Assembly: GCA_016716505.1 (NCBI GenBank)
Contig: JADJWF010000002.1
Span: forward strand, 838,528 to 902,527
DNA from: Verrucomicrobiota bacterium
GTDB taxonomy: Bacteria; Verrucomicrobiota; Verrucomicrobiia; Limisphaerales; J093
Direction: 5' to 3'
Length of the DNA stretch: 64,000 nt
The notes beneath the pieces are model-generated. The model had not been told where the DNA came from. It was given only the letters and a program-made list of their open reading frames with translations, and did no database searches. Positions within the stretch are counted from its first letter, which is position 1. Each line of letters begins with the position of its first letter. This document shows, piece by piece, positions 1-7,544 of the stretch. The position numbers and the translations under genes were made by a program.

Positions 1-832
1 GATGACCACTCGCCACGCCGATGGCTGCCAGGACGGCCGTCAGCGGCAGGAGCCACAGGGCGCGGCGCCCGAGGAAATCCCGCAGATTGTTGAACGCCAG
101 CAGCAGCAGGATCATCGAGGTGCCAAAAATCGCGAAAGATTGGAAGCGGCGAACGCCAAATCGCATCGCGGACAGCTCGAAATTCATCGCGTCATTGGCG
201 ATTTCGAGGAGGTAGAGCACGCCCGTCAACGCGCCGCCCAGCGTGAAGGCGGCGTCGGAGAGCAGGTACGTCGCGCTGAGAATCCACTGGACGACCATCA
301 GCCGAACGACCGTTCGTTCCTCCAGCCTCAGCGACAGAAACAAGAGGGGGAAGATTGCGCAGATGATCTGCTGGAAGTACAGACGTCCCCCCACCTTCGA
401 CGAACCCAGGATGTTGAGCCCAACCCCCCGGACGAGCATGGTCATCACCAGCACCGCGCAGTAGAGAGCCGCGCCCACGAAAACCCATTTGTGCTCCCGG
501 AGCAGGCGGCCGAAATCCGCCGGGTAGCGTCGCAGAAAAATCACAATCGGCACACCCGTCCAGGCCAGTAGGGCCGCCATCTCCCACATGTAGGGGCGGC
601 CCGCCAGAAAGGGCACGATGAACGCCGAACCGAAAGTCGCCAGCGCCAGGTGAAGGGACAACTGGGCGTGATACGGCAACAACGCCAGCCAGCCCACCCC
701 CGCCACGATGAACGCGGCGAAGAACTGGTCGGACGCCATGAACATGCCCAGCAAGAGCACACCCAGCCCCATCACCCCGTACCAGAGGAGGAACTGCAGT
801 CTCAGCCGGACATCTACTGCGGTGGCGGACAT
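1..832 (-). CDS. Polytopic membrane protein, C-terminus cut by the window edge
   Basis: The minus-strand frame starts at an ATG at 832 and stays open to base 1, giving 277 visible residues (begins MSATAVDVRLRLQFLLWYG). It is dominated by hydrophobic stretches: about residues 13-33, 38-55, 60-78, 84-101, 117-137, 158-170, 180-212, 238-254 and 264-277, separated by short basic loops, so it should be an inner-membrane protein with at least eight helices. No family motif was recognised. The overall pattern (many helices, one longer loop near residue 140) recalls O-antigen or exopolysaccharide polymerases, but that is only an impression. The downstream context lies outside the window. The coding frame is convincing because hydrophobic residues are periodic and third positions are GC-rich; other frames here give arginine/proline-rich noise. 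Confidence 0.7.
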   Translation of the reverse strand, partial: MSATAVDVRLRLQFLLWYGVMGLGVLLLGMFMASDQFFAAFIVAGVGWLALLPYHAQLSLHLALATFGSAFIVPFLAGRPYMWEMAALLAWTGVPIVIFLRRYPADFGRLLREHKWVFVGAALYCAVLVMTMLVRGVGLNILGSSKVGGRLYFQQIICAIFPLLFLSLRLEERTVVRLMVVQWILSATYLLSDAAFTLGGALTGVLYLLEIANDAMNFELSAMRFGVRRFQSFAIFGTSMILLLLAFNNLRDFLGRRALWLLPLTAVLAAIGVASGH

Positions 833-1140
833 GGATCGAGAACGTCAAAATCGGGATGGAGCTTCAGGCCACTCGTGGCGCATCCATCGCCGCGTCAATT
901 GTCGCGGCAAGCCGCCCGGCATCGCAACGCTTTTCGCGCAACCAGGGAGACGTCCAAGGCCAGAACTCCGCCACGAGCCTCGGGCAGGCCTGCTGGGAAG
1001 CCCGACGACGCGAACCGGCGGCTTTTCGCAGCCAAACATGACAGCGCAAGCAGAGGGGTTGACCCGCCGCCGCTCAGGGCGCAACGTTCGCCGCCGCGAT
1101 CGAGATGCCTTCAGCCCCCACCAACCCCCATCAGTCCGTC

Positions 1141-2157
1141 ATGAAAACCACGCGGCGCGATTTTGTCGCCAGCACCGTTGCGATGGCCGTGACGGCCCGT
1201 TCCCTGCACGCCGGTAACGACGCTCAAACGGGGCCCGGCCAATCGAGCCTTCCCGTCGTTGTTTCGACCTGGCCCTTCGGCAAGCCCGCCAACGAACGCG
1301 CCTTCGCCCTTCTCCTCGCGGGCGGCCGGCCGCTGGAGGCGGTGGAGCAAGGGATACGCGTCACTGAGGCCTCCGCCAACCCGTCGGTCGGCCTCGGCGG
1401 CATCCCCAACGCCGCCGGTGTGGTTCAACTGGACGCCTGCATCATGGACGGCGTGGGTCACCGCGCCGGCAGCGTCGCCGGTGTGGAAGGCGTACGACAT
1501 CCGATTTCCGTCGCAAGGCGGGTGATGGAAAAGACGCCCCACGTCCTGCTGGTGGGCGATGGTGCCCGGCAATTCGCCGTCGCGGAAGGTCTGGAAGTCG
1601 TCGAATCCGACGCCCACGAACGCCACGCCGCCTGGTGGAAGCAGCGTGCCGCTGAGAGGGCGGCGCCGGACACGCCCGGTTCGCCCCGCGGCAATCACGA
1701 CACGATCGCCCTGCTGGCGATCGGGCTGGACGGCACGCTGGCCGGAGGTTGTTCCACCAGCGGTCTGGGCGGAAAACTGCCCGGACGGGTGGGCGACTCC
1801 CCGATCATCGGTAGCGGGCTGTACGTGGATAACGAGGTCGGGGCGGCGGGGGCGACGGGGATCGGCGAAAACGTGATGCGCTACTGCGGCTCCTTCCTGG
1901 TGGTGGAGTTGATGCGCCAGGGCCTTCACCCGAACGACGCGTGTATGGAGGCTCTGCGCCGAATTTCGCGACAGGACCCGAAAGGAACCGCCCTCGGAGT
2001 GAGCTTCATCGCGCTGGACAAGCACGGGCGATACGGCTCGGCCACCGCTGGGCAGGAGTTCCAGTATGTGGCGACCGATCGCGGCGGCAGCGAACTGATC
2101 AGCAGTCCGGGCCTTGGACCACTCGTTCGGGTGCCGGAGGGCGGCAATCGCCGCTGA
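1141..2157 (+). CDS. Exported N4-(beta-N-acetylglucosaminyl)-L-asparaginase-family Ntn hydrolase
   Basis: 338 aa. Seen: a twin-arginine signal at the N-terminus (TTRRDFVASTVAMAVTARS), then an asparaginase type-2 / glycosylasparaginase fold. The autocleavage site is GNHDT with Thr188 as the expected nucleophile of the mature beta subunit, followed by the GxYxDNEVGAAGATGIGE block typical of the family. Known for the family: the precursor cleaves itself before the Thr, and the enzyme hydrolyses the GlcNAc-Asn bond of glycoasparagine or the side-chain amide of asparagine or isoaspartyl peptides. Inferred: a periplasmic enzyme releasing ammonia and aspartate from glycopeptides, which suits a saprotroph. 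ATG 1141 is chosen because the signal begins there; an upstream in-frame start at 1105 would only add a non-conserved leader. It stands alone, divergent from the gene to its left. Confidence 0.9.
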   Translation: MKTTRRDFVASTVAMAVTARSLHAGNDAQTGPGQSSLPVVVSTWPFGKPANERAFALLLAGGRPLEAVEQGIRVTEASANPSVGLGGIPNAAGVVQLDACIMDGVGHRAGSVAGVEGVRHPISVARRVMEKTPHVLLVGDGARQFAVAEGLEVVESDAHERHAAWWKQRAAERAAPDTPGSPRGNHDTIALLAIGLDGTLAGGCSTSGLGGKLPGRVGDSPIIGSGLYVDNEVGAAGATGIGENVMRYCGSFLVVELMRQGLHPNDACMEALRRISRQDPKGTALGVSFIALDKHGRYGSATAGQEFQYVATDRGGSELISSPGLGPLVRVPEGGNRR

Positions 2158-2197
2158 TCGCCGCGCGTGAGCGCGTCCGGACTGTCGGATTCGAGGG

Positions 2198-2232
2198 GCA
2201 AAAACGAACTGGCCCGCCTTTCGGCGGGCCAG
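2198..2232 (-). terminator. Rho-independent terminator for the pseudopilin gene at 2269
   Basis: On the minus strand a perfect 10-bp GC-rich stem (CTGGCCCGCC / GGCGGGCCAG, 2209-2232) closed by a GAAA tetraloop is followed by TTCGTTTTTG. It sits 37 bp past the stop of the minus-strand pseudopilin gene. On the plus strand no T-run follows, so it probably does not serve the asparaginase gene ending at 2157. Confidence 0.85.
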
Positions 2233-2268
2233 CGCGCATAACCCTAAACAAGTTCTGCCCGACGTTCG

Positions 2269-3144
2269 TCAGTCAATCCGCGTGGGGTTGACCATCTTGG
2301 AGCTCGAACGCTGCTGCAGCCAATCCACGTCTTTATTGTTGGGCGAGCCGACCCCGAGTGCGAGCAACTGGCCGGGACGCAGTTTGGGGACCGTCCTCGG
2401 ATCCTGCCACTTCTTGATCTCCGAATGACCGTCGGCAAACGAAAACCCGCAGGCATTGTTGTGATAACTCGCTGGATAGTCCACGATCACGTAGGCGGTC
2501 GGCCGGATGGGGTCATAACCTTCCATGTTGACGGCGAACCAGCCGTCATTGATGGAATCTTCCCGTTCATCCACAAATACCCAAGCCTTGGACGGCGACG
2601 GGGCCATGATGTCAGTGATCTTCTTGAACTGCCAGAAACCCGAAGTGTAGGGCGCCGCGCGGTCGCCCATGTAACCGTTCATCGAGAGACTGCGCACACG
2701 CGGCAACGTGCGCCCTCCGATCTTGACCATCGCCTTGTCCGCAGGGCATTTGTAAACCGCCGCTGAGTTGCCGACGAACTTGCCGAGCTGGGAGTTGATC
2801 AGGAGCAGCGTGTTCGTGTTGTCGGCCCGCGTGCCGAAGTCAAGCCAGCCCACGCACCACGTGCGATTGCTGTTGGCTGGCGTTTGCGCGTCCCCGCCGT
2901 CGAGGTTGCCCGTCAGCTTGTTCGCGTTGTCATCGGCATACATGATCCAGCCGAGGGCAAGCTGCTTGGTGTTGTTCATGCACAGGATGCCCTGGCCCTT
3001 GGCCTTGGCCTTGGACAAGGCCGGAAGGAGCATTCCCGCCAGAATCGCGATGATCGCGATGACGACGAGGAGTTCGATCAAGGTGAAACCCTGTTTCAAG
3101 CTCCCCCGAATACCGTCGAGAGTCGTGTTGGTTCGCTTGTTCAT
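2269..3144 (-). CDS. Type II secretion-like pseudopilin (H-X9-DG type), copy 1 of 3
   Basis: 291 aa. Starts MNKRTN at 3144. The class III prepilin signal is GFTLIELLVVIAIIAILAGM at about residues 19-38, with cleavage expected after the Gly and Glu at mature position 5, then a 20-residue hydrophobic helix. The C-terminal half carries YHNNACGFSFADGHSE, the H-X9-DG motif of planctomycete/verrucomicrobial pseudopilins, and ends with a SPNNKDVDWLQQRS block shared with the other two copies in this window (41297 and 57839). Family knowledge: such proteins are processed by a prepilin peptidase and incorporate into T2SS or type IV pilus-like fibres; the role of the many stand-alone copies in this phylum is not known. 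No secretion genes are adjacent. Monocistronic, with a strong terminator downstream. Confidence 0.92.
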   Translation of the reverse strand: MNKRTNTTLDGIRGSLKQGFTLIELLVVIAIIAILAGMLLPALSKAKAKGQGILCMNNTKQLALGWIMYADDNANKLTGNLDGGDAQTPANSNRTWCVGWLDFGTRADNTNTLLLINSQLGKFVGNSAAVYKCPADKAMVKIGGRTLPRVRSLSMNGYMGDRAAPYTSGFWQFKKITDIMAPSPSKAWVFVDEREDSINDGWFAVNMEGYDPIRPTAYVIVDYPASYHNNACGFSFADGHSEIKKWQDPRTVPKLRPGQLLALGVGSPNNKDVDWLQQRSSSKMVNPTRID

Positions 3145-3464
3145 ATTTTCAAATCGTTGCGGTTTGCAATCGCACATCGAATTGACGTCGGCGAGTCTGC
3201 CGGCGGCTCTGCGGGCCGTCAACTCCCGCCTTGTCCAACTCATGCACATCTGCCCGGACGGGAACGACCTGCCAACACCGGGGCAAGCTAATCACGGGTC
3301 ACGCCCGGCAAAATGTGCGTCTGGCGGCACACGGAATTCCGCGAATCGGCGCGCTGCAACCGGACCGGTGCCGGCGCAGCACCGGCCGCATTCGCCCCTC
3401 ACTCGGCGCGGGAATCTGCTCGCCGAGTCCGGCGCGGCGAGTAGGCTCGCTCGCCGTTACGCGC

Positions 3465-4406
3465 ATGAAACACATCACTCTGGGCGGAAGCACGATCACT
3501 GCGTCGCGTCTCGCTTACGGTTGCTGGCGACTGGCCGGCTCTTCGGACCCCGCGCTGGTGACCCCGGAACGCCGCGCTCGAGGCCGATCCGCCGTGGTGG
3601 CGGCCTTCGAGGCCGGTTACACGTTGTTCGACCTTGCCGACATCTACTGCGACGGCGTGGCGGAAAGCATCTTCGGCGAGGCGCTGAAGGCCGTCCCCGG
3701 AATGCGCGGGCAGGTGGTCATCGCCAGCAAGTGCGGCATTCGCAAGGCCGGCGTCCCACACGGCAACGCACCGTACCGCTACGACTTCTCGGCCGAGCAC
3801 ATCATCGCTTCCTGCGACGCCTCCCTCCAGCGCCTGGGTGTCGAGACGATTGACTTGTACCAGTTGCACCGCCCGGATTTCCTCGGCAACCCGGTCGAGG
3901 TCGCGGATGCCTTCGAGCGACTTCAAAAGGCCGGGAAGGTGCGTGAGTTTGGGGTCAGCAACTTTCGGCCCTCACAGGTGACCTTGTTTCAGACGGCCTG
4001 CCGGCTTCCGCTGCGGGTCAATCAGATTGAAATCAGCCTGGCCCACTTGGAACCCTTCTTCGACGGCTCGCTTGACCAATGCCTCGCCCACCGTCTGACC
4101 CCGATGGCTTGGAGTCCGCTGGCCGGGGGCAAGCTGTTGAGCCAGACGGTGGACATGACCAATCCCCACCACGCCCAACGGCAGAGACTGCTCGACACGC
4201 TGGATCTCGTGGCGCGGGAGCGCGGCGTCAGCCGGGCCGTCATCGCCGTTGCCTGGTTGCTGAAGCATCCGGCCGGGATCGTCCCGATCGTCGGCTCCAC
4301 GGACCCGGAGCGCATCAGCGACTTGGCGAAGGCCGACACCTGCGACCTGACCCGTGAGGAATGGTATCGGCTGCTTGAGGCGGCTCACGGTCAGCGCCTC
4401 CCCTGA
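3465..4406 (+). CDS. Aldo/keto reductase, YdhF-like
   Basis: 313 aa, a standard length. Seen: the AKR barrel with the catalytic set of Asp (DLADIY), the following Tyr, Lys in VVIASKCGIR and His in QLHRPD; GVSNFRPSQ; QIEISLAH; MAWSPLAGGKL; and PIVGSTDPERI for the NADPH phosphate site. The order and wording of motifs match E. coli YdhF better than other AKR groups. Family role: NADPH-dependent reduction of carbonyl compounds; the physiological substrate of YdhF is not established. ATG 3465 begins MKHITLGGSTITASRL directly at the first barrel strand. Upstream in-frame sequence is open but unconserved. It is a single gene, followed by an 800-bp non-coding stretch. Confidence 0.92.
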   Translation: MKHITLGGSTITASRLAYGCWRLAGSSDPALVTPERRARGRSAVVAAFEAGYTLFDLADIYCDGVAESIFGEALKAVPGMRGQVVIASKCGIRKAGVPHGNAPYRYDFSAEHIIASCDASLQRLGVETIDLYQLHRPDFLGNPVEVADAFERLQKAGKVREFGVSNFRPSQVTLFQTACRLPLRVNQIEISLAHLEPFFDGSLDQCLAHRLTPMAWSPLAGGKLLSQTVDMTNPHHAQRQRLLDTLDLVARERGVSRAVIAVAWLLKHPAGIVPIVGSTDPERISDLAKADTCDLTREEWYRLLEAAHGQRLP

Positions 4407-4550
4407 GCCGGCAACTCCCCGCGCGCAACTGGCGGCCACAGGGCCCGGGACCGGTTGCTCTCGCCGCGCCTGTGGCTGGCCGGCAGCACTGCCTCGCTTT
4501 GATGCGCCAGCGGAGACGACCTTCCAGCCCACGGTCCGACTCAGCCCATC

Positions 4551-4686
4551 CACCAGCCAGCACTGAACACCAGCCAGCACTGAACACCAGCCAGCACTGA
4601 ACACCAGCCAGCACTGAACACCAGCCAGCACTGAACACCAGCCAGCACTGAACACCAGCCAGCACTGAACACCAGCCAGCACTGAA
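4551..4686. repeat. Perfect 17-bp tandem repeat, 8 copies
   Basis: Eight head-to-tail copies of CACCAGCCAGCACTGAA run from 4551 to 4686 without a single mismatch. Seventeen is not a multiple of three, so each copy is read in a new frame, and one minus-strand frame across it is open and rich in Trp/Cys/Val; this follows from the repeat and is not evidence of a gene. The repeat lies 145 bp after the aldo/keto reductase stop, in the 800-bp gap before argC. Perfect identity suggests recent expansion by slippage, so copy number is likely to vary between strains. Confidence 0.97.
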
Positions 4687-5044
4687 GCAACGTCCACGGA
4701 CAACTTGCCGGCGCCGGACCCCGCATATACGTCAAATGACGTAGCCGGGCCGGGTGACCCCGGCAAAATCGTGGCTCAAATACAGTGTTCACCCGATACC
4801 CCACCTTCGCCGACGATGGCATCGTTCCCGGGTTGGGCGGGTTTGCCTTGCCTGAAGATCCTCCGGACGTACCCGGCGCAAACGTCTGATGATGCTTTGT
4901 CCAATGGCGACCCAAATCCGCCTTACCGCAGGTGCCGAAGCTGCGGCTTCTTCGCCCACCAACAATCGTTTCGGCGAGAGAAGCTCCTGCGACCTTGAGT
5001 TTTCGCGCCGGATTCCGGCGGTCGCCAAGCAAGGGTGAGGGTGA
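4687..5044. other. Intergenic stretch without recognisable gene
   Basis: Between the 17-bp repeat and the inverted repeat upstream of argC no frame shows a recognisable start, domain or codon periodicity. The open minus-strand frame across 4541-5200 is a by-product of the repeat and of high GC. Confidence 0.5.
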
Positions 5045-5095
5045 CGGCGCGTCCGGACTTGGTCGGGGCGGTAACACCAAGGGCCGGACGCGCCG
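5045..5095. repeat. Long imperfect inverted repeat upstream of argC
   Basis: The arms 5045-5056 (CGGCGCGTCCGG) and 5084-5095 are perfectly complementary over 12 bp. An inner pair CTTGGT (5058-5063) and ACCAAG (5076-5081) extends the stem to about 18 bp around a 12-nt loop. No T-run follows on the plus strand. It ends 112 bp before the argC start, so it could be a leader structure of argC, an old repetitive element or a factor-dependent terminator. Confidence 0.7.
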
Positions 5096-5207
5096 GTTTC
5101 GCGGAGAACGGGTCCGCGCGATCACGGGGAGGCCGGACGCTTGACCTAATCCCGGCCCATCGCGAATTCTCACCCGCGCAGTGGGTTCCCGAACTCGCAA
5201 GATCCGA

Positions 5208-6305
5208 ATGAGCGACCCGCAAATCTCAGCAAATCCCCTCGCCGCGCCGCGCGTGCGGGTGGCCGTCGTAGGCGCTTCCGGCTATTCCGGCGAAGAACTC
5301 GTGCGCTTGCTGATGTCGCATCCGCGCGTCGAACTGGCGGCGGTGACCTCCCGCCAATACGCCGGCCAGACGGTGGCGGCCATTTTCCCCAAGTTCGCGA
5401 GTCATCCCGTGGCCCGCGTCCTGCGCTTCGTGGAGCCCCACGTCGAACTGCTCGCAAAGCAGGCTCAGGTCGTCTTCCTTGCCCTGCCCCACGGCGTGTC
5501 TGCCGAGTTTGCGGTGCCGCTGCTGAAGCTCGGCTGCCAGGTCATTGATCTCAGTGCCGATTTCCGGCTGCGCAGCGCGGCAGTCTATCGGGAATTCTAC
5601 GGCCACGAGCATCCCGCGCCCGACTGGCTGGACAAGGCGGTCTATGGCTCGCCGGAAATCCGCCGGGACGCCATCCGCACGGCTCAACTGGTCGCGGCGC
5701 CGGGTTGCTATCCCACGAGCATCGTGCTGCCGCTGGCGCCCCTCTTGCGGGCCGGCCTGATCGAACCGGCCGGGATCATCGCCAACTCGCTGAGCGGAGT
5801 CACCGGCGCCGGTCGGAAGGCCGAGGTGGATTACCTGTTCGCCGAATGCAACGAAAGCCTCCGCGCGTACGGCATTCCCAAACATCGCCACCTGTCCGAG
5901 ATCGAACAGGAACTTTCGCTCGCCGCCGGCACGCCGGTCACCCTTCAGTTCACGCCCCACCTGGTTCCGGTAAATCGCGGCATTCTGACAACGCTGTACT
6001 GCACATCACGCCGGCCGAGTCTCGGCCCGGAAGCCGCCGCGGCGACGAACCAGACGATCGGGGACTGCCTCCGCCAGGCGTATGCCGACGAGCCCTTTGT
6101 CCGCCTGCTGGAAGGGCGGGCGCTGCCTGACACCAAGAACGTAGTGGGCACCAACTTCGTTGAGATCGCCTGGCGGGTGGACCCGCGCACAGGCCGCGTC
6201 TTGTTACTCAGCGCCGAGGACAACATCGTGAAGGGGGCCAGCGGTCAGGCCGTGCAATGTCTGAACCTCATGTGCGGCTTCCCCGAGACGCTCGGGCTGC
6301 TCTGA
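5208..6305 (+). CDS. argC: N-acetyl-gamma-glutamyl-phosphate reductase
   Basis: 365 aa. Seen: an N-terminal NAD(P)-binding Rossmann motif (VAVVGASGYSGEELVRLL), the active-site cysteine in APGCYPTS (Cys167), the catalytic His region HRHLSEIEQEL, FTPHLVPVNRGI, and NIVKGASGQAVQCLN near the C-terminus, all in the standard order for ArgC type 1. It catalyses the third step of arginine synthesis, NADPH-dependent reduction of N-acetylglutamyl-5-phosphate to the semialdehyde, in the cytoplasm. ATG 5208 is preferred to a GTG at 5181 because it sits close to the first beta strand; both are in frame. No other arg gene is adjacent, so the pathway is scattered in this genome. A strong inverted repeat lies upstream. 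Confidence 0.97.
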   Translation: MSDPQISANPLAAPRVRVAVVGASGYSGEELVRLLMSHPRVELAAVTSRQYAGQTVAAIFPKFASHPVARVLRFVEPHVELLAKQAQVVFLALPHGVSAEFAVPLLKLGCQVIDLSADFRLRSAAVYREFYGHEHPAPDWLDKAVYGSPEIRRDAIRTAQLVAAPGCYPTSIVLPLAPLLRAGLIEPAGIIANSLSGVTGAGRKAEVDYLFAECNESLRAYGIPKHRHLSEIEQELSLAAGTPVTLQFTPHLVPVNRGILTTLYCTSRRPSLGPEAAAATNQTIGDCLRQAYADEPFVRLLEGRALPDTKNVVGTNFVEIAWRVDPRTGRVLLLSAEDNIVKGASGQAVQCLNLMCGFPETLGLL

Positions 6306-6374
6306 GAAGCCCTCCCCGCCGACCTACCGCGCGGCGAGCTTGTCGGAACGCTGGCAAACGGCTTCGATTCGCGC

Positions 6375-7535
6375 ATGTGGAAAACCCTGACTGGTTGGTT
6401 CGCACTAGCCTCGATGAGCCTTGGCCTCACTCCCACCTGCTCCGCCACCGATGACGCAACCCGCTGGCTGGTTTTCGTCGGTACGTACACCGGCGGCAAG
6501 AGCCAGGGCATCTATGCCTTTCGATTCCACGCTGGCTCGGGCGAAGTCTCGCCACTCGGGCTCGCAGCAGAGGTGAAGAACCCGTCGTTCCTGGACACGG
6601 ACCCGACCGGCCGATTCCTCTGCGCCGTGGGCGAACTGGGAGAGTTTCGTGGCGTCAAGACCGGCGCGGTCAGCGCGTTTGCGGTGGAGCGGGAGACGGG
6701 CAAGCTCCGCCTGCTGAACCAGGTGTCCAGCGGCGGCGAAGGGCCGTGTCACGTCGCGGTGGACCGCACGGGGCGCTGGGTGTTTGTGGCCAACTACGGC
6801 GGCGGCAGCGTGGCCATGTTGCCGGTGCGACCCGACGGTCATCTCGGTGAACCGGCGGCGCTGTTTCAGCATCAAGGATCCAGCGTGCATCCCCAGCGTC
6901 AGCAACGGCCCCACGCGCACGGCGTGACGTTGTCGCCCGACCAACGCTTCCTGTTCGTGCCGGACCTCGGCCTCGACAAGGTCATGGCCTATCGCTTCGA
7001 CGCCGGCGCCGGCACGCTCCAGCCGGCGCCACTCCCGTTCGCGGCGCTGCCGCCGGGCGCCGGCCCGCGACACTTCACGTTCCATCCCGGCGGCTTGTTC
7101 GCGTTCGCGATCAATGAACTGAACTCGACCGTCACCAGCTTCGCGTACGACGCCGAACGCGGATCACTCAGCCAGCTCAAGTCCCTGCCCACGCTGCCGC
7201 GCGACTTCACCGGCCAGAACACCACGGCCGAGATTGAAGTGCATCCGAACGGCCGGTTCCTGTACGCCTCCAATCGTGGCCACGACAGCCTCGCCGTCTT
7301 CGAGGTCACGCCACGCACCGGCGCGCTCCGGGCCGCGGGGCATGTGCCCACCGGCGGCAAGACACCCCGAAACTTTGCCCTCGAACCGGGCGGCCGCTGG
7401 CTCTGGGCGGCCAATCAAGGGTCCGACAACATCGTTCTCTTCCGTGTAGATCCCGAGACCGGCAAGCTGACGCCCAGTGGGACAGTACTGGAAGTCGGCG
7501 CGCCGGTGTGCGTTGAGTTTCTTCGTAGTGAATAG
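6375..7535 (+). CDS. Secreted lactonase-family beta-propeller protein (YbhE/Pgl type)
   Basis: 386 aa. Begins MWKTLTGWFALASMSLGL with a Sec signal ending near TCSA (about residue 24). Then follows a seven-bladed propeller of the Lactonase (PF10282) family: VGTYTGGKSQGIYAF at the start, repeated strand motifs with DPTGRFL, DRTGRWVFVANYGGG, SPDQRFLFVPDLG, HPGGLFAFAINELNS, HPNGRFLYASNRGHDS, EPGGRWLWAANQGSDN. Cytoplasmic members such as E. coli Pgl hydrolyse 6-phosphogluconolactone. With a signal peptide this copy more likely acts on sugar lactones or 3-carboxymuconolactone-like compounds outside the cytoplasm, which is an inference. The stop lies directly at the start of the hairpin array. Confidence 0.9.
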   Translation: MWKTLTGWFALASMSLGLTPTCSATDDATRWLVFVGTYTGGKSQGIYAFRFHAGSGEVSPLGLAAEVKNPSFLDTDPTGRFLCAVGELGEFRGVKTGAVSAFAVERETGKLRLLNQVSSGGEGPCHVAVDRTGRWVFVANYGGGSVAMLPVRPDGHLGEPAALFQHQGSSVHPQRQQRPHAHGVTLSPDQRFLFVPDLGLDKVMAYRFDAGAGTLQPAPLPFAALPPGAGPRHFTFHPGGLFAFAINELNSTVTSFAYDAERGSLSQLKSLPTLPRDFTGQNTTAEIEVHPNGRFLYASNRGHDSLAVFEVTPRTGALRAAGHVPTGGKTPRNFALEPGGRWLWAANQGSDNIVLFRVDPETGKLTPSGTVLEVGAPVCVEFLRSE

Positions 7536-7544
7536 TGCCCACCA

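Noticed and set aside
4551..4686. Iteron-like replication origin
   Set aside because: No dnaA or rep gene, DnaA boxes or AT-rich zone nearby; the unit is GC-rich.
4541..5200. Trp/Cys-rich repeat protein on the minus strand
   Set aside because: The frame is produced by the 17-bp repeat being read in three phases; the rest of the frame lacks coding character and has no plausible start.
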